This document shows, piece by piece, positions 1 through 7,977 of a stretch of DNA of 21,466 bases. Source of the DNA: CAZMGG01 sp964565715. GTDB lineage: Bacteria; Planctomycetota; UBA1135; UBA2386. The position numbers were made by a program, and so were the translations under genes. Numbering within the stretch: position 1 is the first letter of the stretch; every line of letters begins with the position of its first letter. The stretch is from contig CAZMGG010000099.1 in assembly GCA_964565715.1 (NCBI GenBank), forward strand, positions 1 to 21,466. Reading direction: 5' to 3'. The notes beneath the pieces are model-generated. The model was not told the DNA's origin. It was given only the letters and a program-made list of their open reading frames with translations, and did no database searches.

Positions 1-116
1 GCCTGGATCCACAGGTTGATGAACTTGAGGAGGATCAGGACGACGACGAACAGGACGACCAGCAGGGCGCCGATCACCCAGGGCCAGATGCGCTCCGTGC
101 CTTGTGCGAACAACAT
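1..116 (-). CDS. floA: Flotillin-like protein FloA, N-terminal fragment (runs off the window)
   Basis: Only the first 38 codons are present; the gene continues beyond base 1. The peptide starts MLFAQGTERIWPW, followed by one strongly hydrophobic segment (about residues 12-31) and then FINLWIQA. This matches the membrane anchor and the start of the SPFH region of FloA/YqfA flotillins, which organise membrane microdomains. The start ATG is 114-116, preceded by a good ribosome site (GAGAGG, 7 bases from the ATG). It lies 44 bases downstream of the NfeD-family gene on the same strand. NfeD-flotillin is a conserved gene pair, which is the main support for the call because so little of the protein is visible. 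A different SPFH protein is the alternative. Confidence 0.72.
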   Translation of the reverse strand, partial: MLFAQGTERIWPWVIGALLVVLFVVVLILLKFINLWIQ

Positions 117-160
117 GGGGGTTCCTCTCGGACGATTGACAGTGGAATGGGGATGCGGGG

Positions 161-2269
161 TCAGACCGACGGCGGCGGCGGCGCCGGGGCGGCGCTGCCG
201 TCCGGCGGGACGGCGGGCGGGTCGGCGATGGCGCGCGCCACCACCACGCGGTTGGCGAGCACGTCGATCACCCGGACCGGGCAGTCGGCGTCCAGCATCT
301 CGCCGCGGGTGACCACGTCCACCTTCTTGCCGTCGATGCGGGCGAAACCGGCGGGCCGCAGGGCCGACAGGGTCACGCCGGTGCGGTGCAGGAGCTGGTC
401 GAGGCCGCGTTCGGCGGCCTGGCCGGCCACGTCCTCGCGGCGCGGCGCATCCAGGATCAGGGCCTTGCCGAAGCGGGTGCGCGGCAGCAGGCGGAAGGCG
501 AAGAACATGACCACCGGCGCCAGCAGGGCCTCGCCGATCAGGACCGACCAGCCGAAGCCGTCGCTCTCCTGGAAGGCGAGGAAGACCGCCGAGACCAGGG
601 CCAGGCCGGCCAGGATGGTGATGGCGCCGAACGAGACGAAGATGACCTCGGCGGCCACCAGGGCCAGCCCGACCACCGCCAGCAGCAGCACCAGGCCGAC
701 GCTGCCGCGCTCGCCGCTGCGGTCGGTGCGCCCGGCCGGCGCCGCCCGTTCCACCACGATGCGGTTGCCGGCGACGGCGATGACCTTGACCGCGGCGCCG
801 GCCTCGACGAAGTCGCCCTCGGTGACCACGTCCACCGGCTCGCCGTCGAACTCGGCGACGCCGGCGGGGCGCAGGACGGTGCTGGCCCTGCCCGTGCGGC
901 CGAGCAGGACGGCGCCGGGGTCGGCAGCCACGCCGGCGGCGCCGGCGAACTGGGTGGAGGCGCCGGTGAGGGGCCGGTCGGGCGGCGGCAGGAACACGCC
1001 GCGCAGGATCGGGATCTTCGGCAGGATGCGCCAGAGCAGGGCCGCCACCACCATCACCAGCACGAACAGCAGCGTCAGGTTGAGCAGGTTCTGCAGCAGG
1101 ATCTCCTCCTGCGAGATCGTGGCGGGCACGACGAAGCTCTGCCGCGACAGCACCAGCGCGAACACCAGGGCCAGGAAGCCGGCGGCGCCGAACACGACGG
1201 TGCCCGGCAGCAGGAAGATCTCGGTGGCCAGCGCGGCGATGCCGAGGAAGAACAGCAGGATCTCGGTGATCTCCGCCAGCCCCACCAGGTAGCTGTAGAA
1301 CATCGCCAGGCCCAGCAGCAGCACGCCGAACAGGCCCGGCAGGCCGAAGCCCGGCGTCTTCACCTCGAGCAGCAGCAGCACGAAGCCGAGCACGAGGAAG
1401 GCCGGCTGCATGATCTCGAGCCACGAGACCATGTGCTCGGACCAGGTGGGCTGCACGACGCCGATCTGCCGTCGATCCACCAGCAGGTGGTCGGTGCCGA
1501 GCTGTTCGAGGTCCTGGATGCGGCCACGGGACAGGCCGATGTCCTCGGCTTCCTGCGCCGACAGCTCCACCGGCCGGGTCAGCTCGGTGCGGGCGACGAT
1601 GGTGGCGCCGCGCTGGACCAGTTCCTTCTCCTCGTCGCCGGTCACCACGCGGCCCTGCTCGACGCCGTTCTCCCGCACCACCACCCGGACCAGTTGCAGG
1701 GTCGGATCGGCCATGCCCTCGCAGAGCCGCAGGGCGTCGGCGGAAAACTTGTTCTTGCGCTGCTCGAGGCGCTGGCGCAGCTCCTGGCGGAACTGGCCGA
1801 GCCGGATCCGCTCGGCGTCCTGGCCGGCGAGCCCGAGCAGTTCCTCCAGCGGCGCGTCGGTGGGCGCGATGGCGCCGAGGCTGGCGCCGGGGGCGAGGAA
1901 GATCTGGTCGCAGAAGAGGGCCAGGTGGGCGGCGCTCTGGATGGCCTTGCCGCGGACCAGGGCCACCGTCGGCACCCGGCGGTCGGGGTGCTGCAGCCGG
2001 TCGAGGAGGGCCGAGAGGGCCGCCGGGTCGTCGCTGAGGCTGCCGGCGTTGTCGAGGTCGAAGACCACGTACTTGAGGCCGTTGGCCTCGGCCTCGCGCA
2101 GGGCGCGGTGGCAGAGGGCCAGTTCGGGGGTGCCCAGGTGGCCCCGCAGGGGCACCACGACCACCGCCACCGGGGTCGGTTCGGCCACGGGGTCCTGCAG
2201 GGGGGCCACGGCACCGCCGCAGGCGGTGAGCAGGGCGCACAGGAGCCAGAAGATGGGCGGCAGGGGCAT
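161..2269 (-). CDS. Long-form NfeD-family membrane protein with ClpP-like domain and two NfeD OB-fold domains
   Basis: 702 aa. A lipoprotein-type signal (lipobox LTAC, Cys17) precedes a ClpP/SppA-like serine protease domain (about 35-230) in which Ser112 of QSAAHLA and the APGASLGAIAP segment match the NfeD protease fold. A cluster of hydrophobic segments (about 285-420) leads to a first NfeD soluble domain (455-509). Two or three further membrane segments (about 524-598) then lead to a second NfeD domain (626-680). The two OB-fold domains share patterns such as RTG, LRPAG, DG and VDVVT. Long NfeD proteins normally carry one such domain. The usual catalytic Lys is not obvious, so protease activity is uncertain. 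The family works with flotillins in membrane quality control, and a FloA gene follows on the same strand. The ATG at 2267-2269 has an AGAGG ribosome site. The proline/alanine-rich C-terminal tail looks disordered. Confidence 0.88.
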   Translation of the reverse strand: MPLPPIFWLLCALLTACGGAVAPLQDPVAEPTPVAVVVVPLRGHLGTPELALCHRALREAEANGLKYVVFDLDNAGSLSDDPAALSALLDRLQHPDRRVPTVALVRGKAIQSAAHLALFCDQIFLAPGASLGAIAPTDAPLEELLGLAGQDAERIRLGQFRQELRQRLEQRKNKFSADALRLCEGMADPTLQLVRVVVRENGVEQGRVVTGDEEKELVQRGATIVARTELTRPVELSAQEAEDIGLSRGRIQDLEQLGTDHLLVDRRQIGVVQPTWSEHMVSWLEIMQPAFLVLGFVLLLLEVKTPGFGLPGLFGVLLLGLAMFYSYLVGLAEITEILLFFLGIAALATEIFLLPGTVVFGAAGFLALVFALVLSRQSFVVPATISQEEILLQNLLNLTLLFVLVMVVAALLWRILPKIPILRGVFLPPPDRPLTGASTQFAGAAGVAADPGAVLLGRTGRASTVLRPAGVAEFDGEPVDVVTEGDFVEAGAAVKVIAVAGNRIVVERAAPAGRTDRSGERGSVGLVLLLAVVGLALVAAEVIFVSFGAITILAGLALVSAVFLAFQESDGFGWSVLIGEALLAPVVMFFAFRLLPRTRFGKALILDAPRREDVAGQAAERGLDQLLHRTGVTLSALRPAGFARIDGKKVDVVTRGEMLDADCPVRVIDVLANRVVVARAIADPPAVPPDGSAAPAPPPPSV
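230..907 (-). repeat. Duplicated NfeD OB-fold domain within one gene (230-394 and 743-907)
   Basis: Two 55-residue blocks, 455-509 and 626-680 of the NfeD-family protein, align without gaps over conserved positions: LL-RTG, a short variable stretch, LRPAG-A--DG--VDVV--G, then V-VI-V--NR-VV. A transmembrane block lies between them. This indicates duplication of a membrane-plus-NfeD module inside the gene. The DNA copies have diverged, so the event looks old. Confidence 0.75.
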
Positions 2270-2356
2270 TCGTCCTCTCGTGGGCGCCTAGGTTTAGCAC
2301 AGTCCCCCCCTGGTTCCCCAAGCAGTCTGGTCCGCACTCCGGCCGATAACGGGGAC

Positions 2357-3544
2357 GTGACCGTGCCCGAGACCGCCGCCGAGGCCGGCGCCCGCTTCGC
2401 CGCGCGCGCCCTGCTGATCGCGTTGCAGCGCGCCCGCCGCCTGCTGCGCCAGCACGGGCCCGAGCACGGCCTGACGGCGACGGCGCTGCGCGAGCTGACC
2501 GGGCGGATGCGGGCGGTGACCGCCCACGCCGGCGAGCTGACCATCGAACTGCGCGGCGGGAGCGCGCGGCTGGGCCAGCGCGATCTCTATCAGGACGACC
2601 CCGGCGACGACCTGCTGGCCGGCCTGTCGGCGCTGGGGATCGGCGCCCTGCGGATCACCGCCGAGGCCGACGCCGCGGCGGTGCGCACCTTCGTCACCCA
2701 CCTCGCCGATCCTGCCTCGGCGTCCGGCTCGCCCGAGGACGATCTGGTGGCGCGTCTGCGGCGGGCGCACCTGCGCGGCATCGAACTGCTGCCGGCGGCG
2801 AGCTGGCTGGGCGCGCTGCCGGGACGGCATGGCCCGTGGAACGCCCTGCCGGTGGCGCCGGAACCGCCGGACTGGGCCCGGCACGGGCTGGCCGCCGAGG
2901 CCGGCCGCAACCTGCCGGCGCAGGCCGCCGCGGCCTGCCTGGAGGACCTGCAGGCCGGCCCGGCCGCGCCCGCCGCCGTCAGCCTGGCGGCGGTGCTGCG
3001 CGCCATGCTCGACCGCGGCGACGCCCACGGCGCCGCCTGGCTGATCGGCGAGATCGGCCGCAGCCCGCTGCCGTTGCCGCAGCGCCGGGATCTGCTGCAG
3101 ACCGCCCACGCCCGCCTCGACGACGGCTGGATCGCCGCCTGCGTGCAGGGCGGCCCGCATCAGGTGCAGGGCCTGGTCGGGCTGGCGCTCGAACTCGGCA
3201 CCGCCGCCGTGGCGAGCTGCCTGTGCAGCGCGGAGCTGCTGCGCCTGCCCGACGCAGCACGCTACCTGGCGCCGCTGCTGACCGCGTTGCCGGAGGTCAC
3301 CGCCATCGCCATCGACGAGGTCGACCTGCCGCTGCTGCCGGACCTGCTGGCGGCGGTTACCGGCAGCGGCACCGCCCTGCCGGTGCCGGCGTGCCTGCGG
3401 CGTCTCGACCTGGCCCGGCGGCTGGGCGCGCCCGCACCGCTGCGCGAGCGCATCGCCGCGGCCCTGCGCGCGGCGCCGCTCGACGCCGAGGAGCGGGCGG
3501 GACTCGAGCGCCGGCTCGACGGCGACGACCGGGCGGCGCGCTAG
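2357..3544 (+). CDS. Hypothetical protein, Ala/Leu-rich helical, possible HEAT-like C-terminus
   Basis: 395 aa from a GTG start at 2357 (a second GTG lies at 2363); the upstream GGGGAC is a weak ribosome site, so the exact start is uncertain. I do not recognise a named family. The first ~115 residues have a helix, then two strands (LTIELRGGSARLGQRDLY), then GIGALRITAEADAAAVRTFVTHL. This resembles the N-terminal module of many uncharacterised bacterial proteins in which a short variable-strand region is followed by a ...GI..I.F..G....EL..LL.LL pattern, often with HEAT-like helices behind it. Residues ~200-390 are Ala/Leu-rich helices. There is no signal peptide or membrane segment, so it is probably cytoplasmic. 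It is divergently transcribed from the NfeD-family gene, with an 87-base gap, and is followed on the same strand by a membrane protein. Coding is supported by strong third-position GC and an intact frame. Confidence 0.7.
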   Translation: MTVPETAAEAGARFAARALLIALQRARRLLRQHGPEHGLTATALRELTGRMRAVTAHAGELTIELRGGSARLGQRDLYQDDPGDDLLAGLSALGIGALRITAEADAAAVRTFVTHLADPASASGSPEDDLVARLRRAHLRGIELLPAASWLGALPGRHGPWNALPVAPEPPDWARHGLAAEAGRNLPAQAAAACLEDLQAGPAAPAAVSLAAVLRAMLDRGDAHGAAWLIGEIGRSPLPLPQRRDLLQTAHARLDDGWIAACVQGGPHQVQGLVGLALELGTAAVASCLCSAELLRLPDAARYLAPLLTALPEVTAIAIDEVDLPLLPDLLAAVTGSGTALPVPACLRRLDLARRLGAPAPLRERIAAALRAAPLDAEERAGLERRLDGDDRAAR

Positions 3545-3604
3545 CCGACGGCCGCGGCCGAATATCCGGCGGCGGCGTGCGATGGGAGGCCGCTGCCGGC
3601 GGCG

Positions 3605-3634
3605 TTGGCATTCGCGCTGCCCCACCGCCACAAT
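3605..3634 (+). promoter_or_regulatory. Candidate sigma-70-type promoter for the membrane protein gene
   Basis: A TTGGCA hexamer (3605-3610, five of six matches to the -35 consensus) is followed by an 18-base spacer and CACAAT (3629-3634, four of six matches to the -10 consensus). It ends 15 bases before the ATG at 3650, so the leader would be very short. That agrees with the absence of a visible Shine-Dalgarno sequence there. Promoter identity is inferred from consensus only. Confidence 0.4.
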
Positions 3635-3649
3635 CGGACCGGTTCCATC

Positions 3650-4378
3650 ATGTCGACGACCGACCCCACGCCGTCTCCCGCCCCCGCCGCACCGCCGAAG
3701 CCCGAGCCCGAGAGCTACGAGAGCGTCATCATCCGCCCCTGGCCCAAGGTCGTGTTCCTGTACCCGACCTTCCTGGTGTCGACGATCTTCTTCCTGGTGT
3801 CGGCCCTGAGCCAGCAGCCCGACCGCCTGTCGGTGCCGGGGCTGGGCAACGCCTTCATGATCGTGTTCGCCCTGAACCTGCTGGTGTTCAGCTTCGACTT
3901 CTCGCGCATCAAGTCGATCACCCTGCTGATCCTGGTGATCGCGGTCACCCTGTTCATCCTGTGGGCGGACACGCGCTGGGAGGTGACCGGCTTCCTCGGC
4001 CGCGTCATCGACAAGATCGACATCCAGATGAACTCGGCGTTCTACGGCTGGCTCTCGGCGTTCCTCGGCTTCGTCCTGCTGCTGGTGGTGATCAACACGC
4101 GCTTCAACTACTTCGAGGTCAACCACCGCGAGATCCTGCACCACCACGGCTACCTCGGCGACGTCACCCGCTGGCCCACCGACGGCCTGCTGATGAACAA
4201 GGAGATCTACGACCTGGTGGAGTTCGCCCTGCTGCAGAGCGGCCGGCTGGTGTTCCTGCCGCCCAACGCCCGTGAGGCGATCGTCATCGACAACGTGATC
4301 GGCGTGAACCGCATCGAGAAGCGGATCAAGCCCCTGCTGGCGATGATCGAGGTCCACATGAGCCGCGGCCGCCACTGA
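3650..4378 (+). CDS. Hypothetical four-helix inner-membrane protein
   Basis: 242 aa from the ATG at 3650. An in-frame upstream start at 3605 would add a short segment that overlaps the likely promoter, so I prefer MSTTDP. The Pro-rich N-terminal 20 residues look disordered. Four hydrophobic segments follow (about 34-53, 67-84, 89-106 and 130-150), then a soluble C-terminal region (~152-242). This carries EVNHREILHHHGYLGD and later VFLPPN and AIVIDNVIGVNRIEKRI, a strand-rich pattern somewhat like a bacterial PH-type domain placed after membrane helices; that comparison is weak. No enzymatic motif is visible. It lies 105 bases after the preceding hypothetical gene and 177 bases before the nucleotide-sugar operon. 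Its own candidate promoter suggests separate transcription. Function unknown. Confidence 0.78.
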   Translation: MSTTDPTPSPAPAAPPKPEPESYESVIIRPWPKVVFLYPTFLVSTIFFLVSALSQQPDRLSVPGLGNAFMIVFALNLLVFSFDFSRIKSITLLILVIAVTLFILWADTRWEVTGFLGRVIDKIDIQMNSAFYGWLSAFLGFVLLLVVINTRFNYFEVNHREILHHHGYLGDVTRWPTDGLLMNKEIYDLVEFALLQSGRLVFLPPNAREAIVIDNVIGVNRIEKRIKPLLAMIEVHMSRGRH

Positions 4379-4410
4379 GCGCCGGCGGTGGCGGAGTCGT
4401 CCCGGGTCGG

Positions 4411-4417
4411 CCACAAT
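4411..4417 (+). promoter_or_regulatory. Possible -10 element upstream of the nucleotide-sugar operon
   Basis: CCACAAT repeats the hexamer context seen at 3628-3634; the two sites share the 9-mer GCCACAATC. It sits about 140 bases before the operon's first start codon. The matching -35 region (TGGCGG, about 4389-4394) is poor. It is kept as a low-confidence candidate because of the recurrence. Confidence 0.22.
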
Positions 4418-4524
4418 CCGCCGGTGGCATCGGCCTCCCGCCCCCCGCATGAACCCGCAGAACCGCCCCTTCCGATGACACCCCATGGACCGGAACGCGG
4501 CGCCGCCTCGCCCGCGACGGCTCC

Positions 4525-4546
4525 AGGGAGGCCGGGAACGCCCGGC
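4525..4546 (+). promoter_or_regulatory. Shine-Dalgarno sequence followed by a GC hairpin in the fusion-gene leader
   Basis: AGGGAGG (4525-4531) contains a perfect GGAGG core but lies 24 bases before the ATG at 4556, too far for normal initiation. Between them is an inverted repeat: GCCGGG (4531-4536), loop AACG, CCCGGC (4541-4546). If the hairpin forms with at least its inner five pairs, the ribosome site is brought to about ten bases from the ATG. There is no in-frame start codon nearer to the GGAGG core. Confidence 0.4.
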
Positions 4547-4555
4547 GACGAACCG

Positions 4556-6901
4556 ATGACGACGTTCTGCTTCGTGCTGGGCACCCGCCCCGAGACCATC
4601 AAGCTCGCGCCGGTGATCCATGCGGCCCGCCAGCGGGGGATCCGCTGTCACGTGGTCCACACCGGCCAGCATCACGACGCGGCCCTGAAGGCCGACCTGT
4701 TCGCCGAACTGGGCCTGCCGGCGCCGGACACCGAGCTGGCGGTCGGCTCGGTCAGCCAGGCCCGGCAGCTCGCCCACGCCCTCGAACGCCTGGAGCCGGT
4801 GCTCGCCGACCTGCGCCCCGACTGCGTGATCGTGCAGGGCGACACCACCTCGACCCTGGCCGGTGGGCTGTGCGCCAACAAGCTCGGCCTGCGCCTCGCC
4901 CACGTCGAGGCCGGCCTGCGCTCGTTCGACCGCCGCATGCCCGAGGAGCACAACCGGGTGATGACCGATCACCTGGCCGACGTGCTGCTGGCGCCCACGC
5001 CGCTGCAGGCGCAGAACCTGCGGACCGAGGGCCTGCCGATCGGCCGCGTGCACGTGGTGGGCAATCCGGTCGCCGACGCCGTCGCGCAGGTGCTGCGCGA
5101 CGCGCCGCCGGCCGCCGAGGTGCTGGCGCGCTTCGACGTCACGGCGCGGCGCTACCTGCTGCTCACCCTGCACCGGCAGGAGAACGTCGACGATCCGCGC
5201 GTGCTGGCCGAGGTGCTGGCCGGCGTCGTCGCCACCGCCGAACGGCAGGACCTCGACGTGCTGTTCCCGGCGCATCCGCGCACGGTGGCGCGGCTCGGCA
5301 AGGCCGGCATCGACCTGCCCGCCCGGGTCCGCCTGATCCCGCCCTGCGGCTTCGCCGACAGCCTGCGCCTGCAGCAGGCGGCCGCAGCCGTGCTGACCGA
5401 CTCCGGCGGCATGCAGGAGGAGACGGCGATCCTCGGCGTGCCCTGCGTGACCCTGCGCACCTCCACCGAGCGCCCGGAGACCCTCGACCTCGGCTGCAAC
5501 GAGCTGGCCGGCGTCGAGCGCTGTGCGGTGGCCCGGGCGGCGGAACGGGCGACGGAGCGGCCGCGCGGCCCGTTCGCCCACCCCTACGGTCACGGCGACA
5601 GCGGCGAACGCATCGTCGCCGCGATCACCACGATGCTGGCCGCCCTGCCCGCCCGTTCGGCGGTGGTCCCCGCCGCGGCGGCCGTGACCCTGCCCAGCGA
5701 CGGCGACCGCAGCGGCCGTACGCTGGGCCAGGAGGAGATCGAACTGGCCGCGCGGGCGATCCGCTCGGGCACCCTCAACTCCACCAAGGGCACCTTCGTC
5801 AGCCGCTTCGAGCAGGCCTTCGCCGCCCGCATGGGCCGGAAGCACGCCGTGGCCTGCGCCTCGGGCAGCGCCGCCGTGCACTGCGCCATCGCCGCCCTGC
5901 GGCCCCGCGCCGGCGACGAGTTCGTCACCACGCCGATCACCGACATGGGCGCGCTGACGCCGATCCTGTACGAGGGCGCAGTGCCGGTGTTCGCCGACGT
6001 CGACCCGGTGACCCTGAATGTCACCGCCGCGACCATCGAGGCCCAGCTCACCGACCGCACCCGCGGCATCATCGTGACCCACCTGTTCGGGCTCAGCTGC
6101 GACATGGGGCCGATCGTCGAGCTGGCCCGGGCCCGCAACCTGCCGATCGTCGAGGACTGCGCCCAGGCGTTCCTCAGCAGCGACCGGCTCGGGCCGGTCG
6201 GCGGCCACGGTTCGATCGCCTGCTACAGCCTGCAGCAGGGCAAGCACATCACCACCGGCGAGGGCGGCGTGGTCACCACCGACGATCCCGACCTGGCCCG
6301 CCGCGTGTTCCTGTTCGTCAACAAGGCCTGGGGCTACGGCGACCCGAACCCGGACCACTACTTCCCGGCCCTCAACTACCGGCTGACCGAGCTGCAGGGC
6401 GCCGTCGCCCTGGCGCAGTTGCCGAAGCTCGGCTGGGTGGTCGAGCGGCGGCGGGCGGTGGCGGCGGCGATCACCGCGCGCCTCGCCGAGGTGCCGGGCC
6501 TGCAGCTGCCGCAGGATCCCCAGGGCGGCAGCCACACCTTCTGGAAGTACGCCTTCATGGTCGATCCGCAGAAGGTGCCCGGCGGCGCCCTCGAGCTCGG
6601 CCGCCGGATGAAGGCCCGCGGCGTGTTCTGCGTGCCGCGCTACATCCAGAAGCCCGCCTTCGAGTGCGCCCTGTTCCAGGACTGGAGCCAGTCGCCGGTG
6701 ACGGCGCTGCCGCTGAGCCAGAACCCGCGCAAGGACCTGCCGCAGCCGCTGTTCCGGCGCGCCGACTACCCGGGCACGGTGCGCGGCCTCGAGCACGTGA
6801 TCGTGCTGCCGATCAACGAGCTCTACACCGACGAGCACATCGCCTTCGTCACCACGGTGATCCGCGAGGAAGCCGCCCGCCTCAGCACGGAGGCCGCGTG
6901 A
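4556..6901 (+). CDS. wecB: Bifunctional UDP-GlcNAc 2-epimerase (non-hydrolysing) / DegT-type aminotransferase fusion
   Basis: 781 aa. Residues ~1-365 are a WecB-type UDP-N-acetylglucosamine 2-epimerase: the start FVLGTRPETIKLAP, Asp96 in GDTTS, Glu118 in HVEAGLRS, Glu131 in PEEHNR, His206 in LHRQEN, and LTDSGGMQEE near the UDP site all match the family. A short linker (~366-378) joins it to a PLP-dependent DegT/DnrJ/EryC1 aminotransferase (~379-781). The latter has Asp534 in VEDCAQ and the Schiff-base Lys563 in QQGKHITTGEGG. Both halves are full length with intact key residues. The aminotransferase motif is of the GK-x-x-T-x-GEGG type seen in StsC, NtdA and AHBA-synthase relatives rather than the PSKNLG type of WbpE. 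The ATG at 4556 is chosen because WecB proteins begin immediately there; upstream in-frame starts add only Pro/Ala-rich residues. The stop overlaps the next gene's ATG (TGATG), so the two are translationally coupled. Confidence 0.93.
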   Translation: MTTFCFVLGTRPETIKLAPVIHAARQRGIRCHVVHTGQHHDAALKADLFAELGLPAPDTELAVGSVSQARQLAHALERLEPVLADLRPDCVIVQGDTTSTLAGGLCANKLGLRLAHVEAGLRSFDRRMPEEHNRVMTDHLADVLLAPTPLQAQNLRTEGLPIGRVHVVGNPVADAVAQVLRDAPPAAEVLARFDVTARRYLLLTLHRQENVDDPRVLAEVLAGVVATAERQDLDVLFPAHPRTVARLGKAGIDLPARVRLIPPCGFADSLRLQQAAAAVLTDSGGMQEETAILGVPCVTLRTSTERPETLDLGCNELAGVERCAVARAAERATERPRGPFAHPYGHGDSGERIVAAITTMLAALPARSAVVPAAAAVTLPSDGDRSGRTLGQEEIELAARAIRSGTLNSTKGTFVSRFEQAFAARMGRKHAVACASGSAAVHCAIAALRPRAGDEFVTTPITDMGALTPILYEGAVPVFADVDPVTLNVTAATIEAQLTDRTRGIIVTHLFGLSCDMGPIVELARARNLPIVEDCAQAFLSSDRLGPVGGHGSIACYSLQQGKHITTGEGGVVTTDDPDLARRVFLFVNKAWGYGDPNPDHYFPALNYRLTELQGAVALAQLPKLGWVVERRRAVAAAITARLAEVPGLQLPQDPQGGSHTFWKYAFMVDPQKVPGGALELGRRMKARGVFCVPRYIQKPAFECALFQDWSQSPVTALPLSQNPRKDLPQPLFRRADYPGTVRGLEHVIVLPINELYTDEHIAFVTTVIREEAARLSTEAA

Positions 6902-7977
6902 TGGGCGCCACCCCGCAACAGGTCCGCCTGGTGGTGATCGGCTGCGGCGGCATCGCCAACGCCTACCTGCAGGCGCTGCCCGACGTCGCCGAGCTGCAGC
7001 TGGTGGCGGTGGTCGAACCCGACGCCGCCCGCCGCGAGCAGGTGGCCCAGCGCACCGGCGTGCCGGCGTTCCCCGGGCTGCCCGACCTGCTGCGGGCCCG
7101 GGCCGGCCGCCAGGTGCAGTTCGACGCCGCCCTGGTGCTGACGCCACCCAACACCCACGAGGCCATCACCGTGCCGTTGCTGGGCATGGGCCTGCACGTG
7201 CTGTGCGAGAAGCCGCTGTGCACCACCGTCGGCGGCGCCCAGCGCATGGTCGACGCCGCGGCCCGCGCCCAGCGCCTGCTGATGATGGGTTCCAAGTTCC
7301 GCTACGTCGCCGACATGCTCGAGGCCCGGCGGCTGCTGGAGAAGGGCACCATCGGCGAGGTCGTGCTGTTCGAGAACGTGTTCTGCGCGCGGGTCGACAT
7401 GACGCGGCGCTGGAACGGCGTGCGCGCCATCGCCGGCGGCGGCGTGCTGATCGACAACGGCAGCCACTCGGTGGACGTCGCCCGCTACCTGCTGGGACCG
7501 ATCGCCCGGGTGCAGGCCCAGTTCGGCGTCAAGCTGCAGACCGTCGACGTCGAGGACACCGCCCGCCTGCTGTTCGAGGCGCGCACCGGCGCCGTCGGCG
7601 CCGTCGACCTGTCCTGGTCGATCAACAAGGAGGTGCCGTCGTTCGTGCGGGTCTACGGCCAGTCCGGCGTGCTGGAGATCGGCTGGAAGCAATCGCGCTA
7701 CAAGCGCGAGGGCGACGGCTCGTGGACCGTGTTCGGCGACGGCTACGACAAGACCGCCGCGTTCCGCTGCCAGCTCCGCAACTTCGCCCGCGCCGCCCTG
7801 GGCCTGGAGAAGCCGCTGATCACCGCCGAGGACGCGCTGGCGTCGGTGCATGTCATCGACGCGGCCTACCGTTCGGCCCGCGAACGCCGCTGGGAGGAGA
7901 CCACGCCGGTGGCGACGCCGCCGGACGACGAGCCCGCCGGCATCGCGCCGAAGACGCCGCTCGGGAGCGGCCGATGA
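6901..7977 (+). CDS. Gfo/Idh/MocA-family NAD(P)-dependent sugar dehydrogenase
   Basis: 358 aa. The N-terminal Rossmann fold has GCGGIA (14-19) and Glu39 after the second strand, suggesting NAD preference. The family motif EKP is at 103-105, and the catalytic-region Asp185 and His189 are in GGGVLIDNGSHSVD. The C-terminal two-thirds fits the usual alpha/beta substrate domain, and the length is typical. In the Wbp/Wlb pathways a protein of this family (WbpB/WlbA) oxidises C3 of a UDP-2-acetamido sugar so that an aminotransferase can act. The aminotransferase encoded immediately upstream makes that role likely here, but the substrate is inferred. The ATG at 6901 overlaps the upstream stop and has a perfect GGAGG seven bases before it. 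A GTG at 6898 is in frame but too close to that site. It overlaps the next gene by ATGA at 7974-7977. Confidence 0.93.
   Translation: MGATPQQVRLVVIGCGGIANAYLQALPDVAELQLVAVVEPDAARREQVAQRTGVPAFPGLPDLLRARAGRQVQFDAALVLTPPNTHEAITVPLLGMGLHVLCEKPLCTTVGGAQRMVDAAARAQRLLMMGSKFRYVADMLEARRLLEKGTIGEVVLFENVFCARVDMTRRWNGVRAIAGGGVLIDNGSHSVDVARYLLGPIARVQAQFGVKLQTVDVEDTARLLFEARTGAVGAVDLSWSINKEVPSFVRVYGQSGVLEIGWKQSRYKREGDGSWTVFGDGYDKTAAFRCQLRNFARAALGLEKPLITAEDALASVHVIDAAYRSARERRWEETTPVATPPDDEPAGIAPKTPLGSGR

Noticed and set aside
386..2356. N-terminal extension of the 2357-3544 gene across the NfeD gene
   Set aside because: The frame is open only because it is antisense to NfeD. Protein-like composition begins near the GTG at 2357.
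2294..7147. A 1617-codon open frame on the minus strand opposite the hypothetical, membrane and epimerase genes
   Set aside because: It is antisense to genes with clear family matches, is very rich in Arg, Gly, Ala, His and Gln, and shows no recognisable domain. Such frames arise from high third-position GC.
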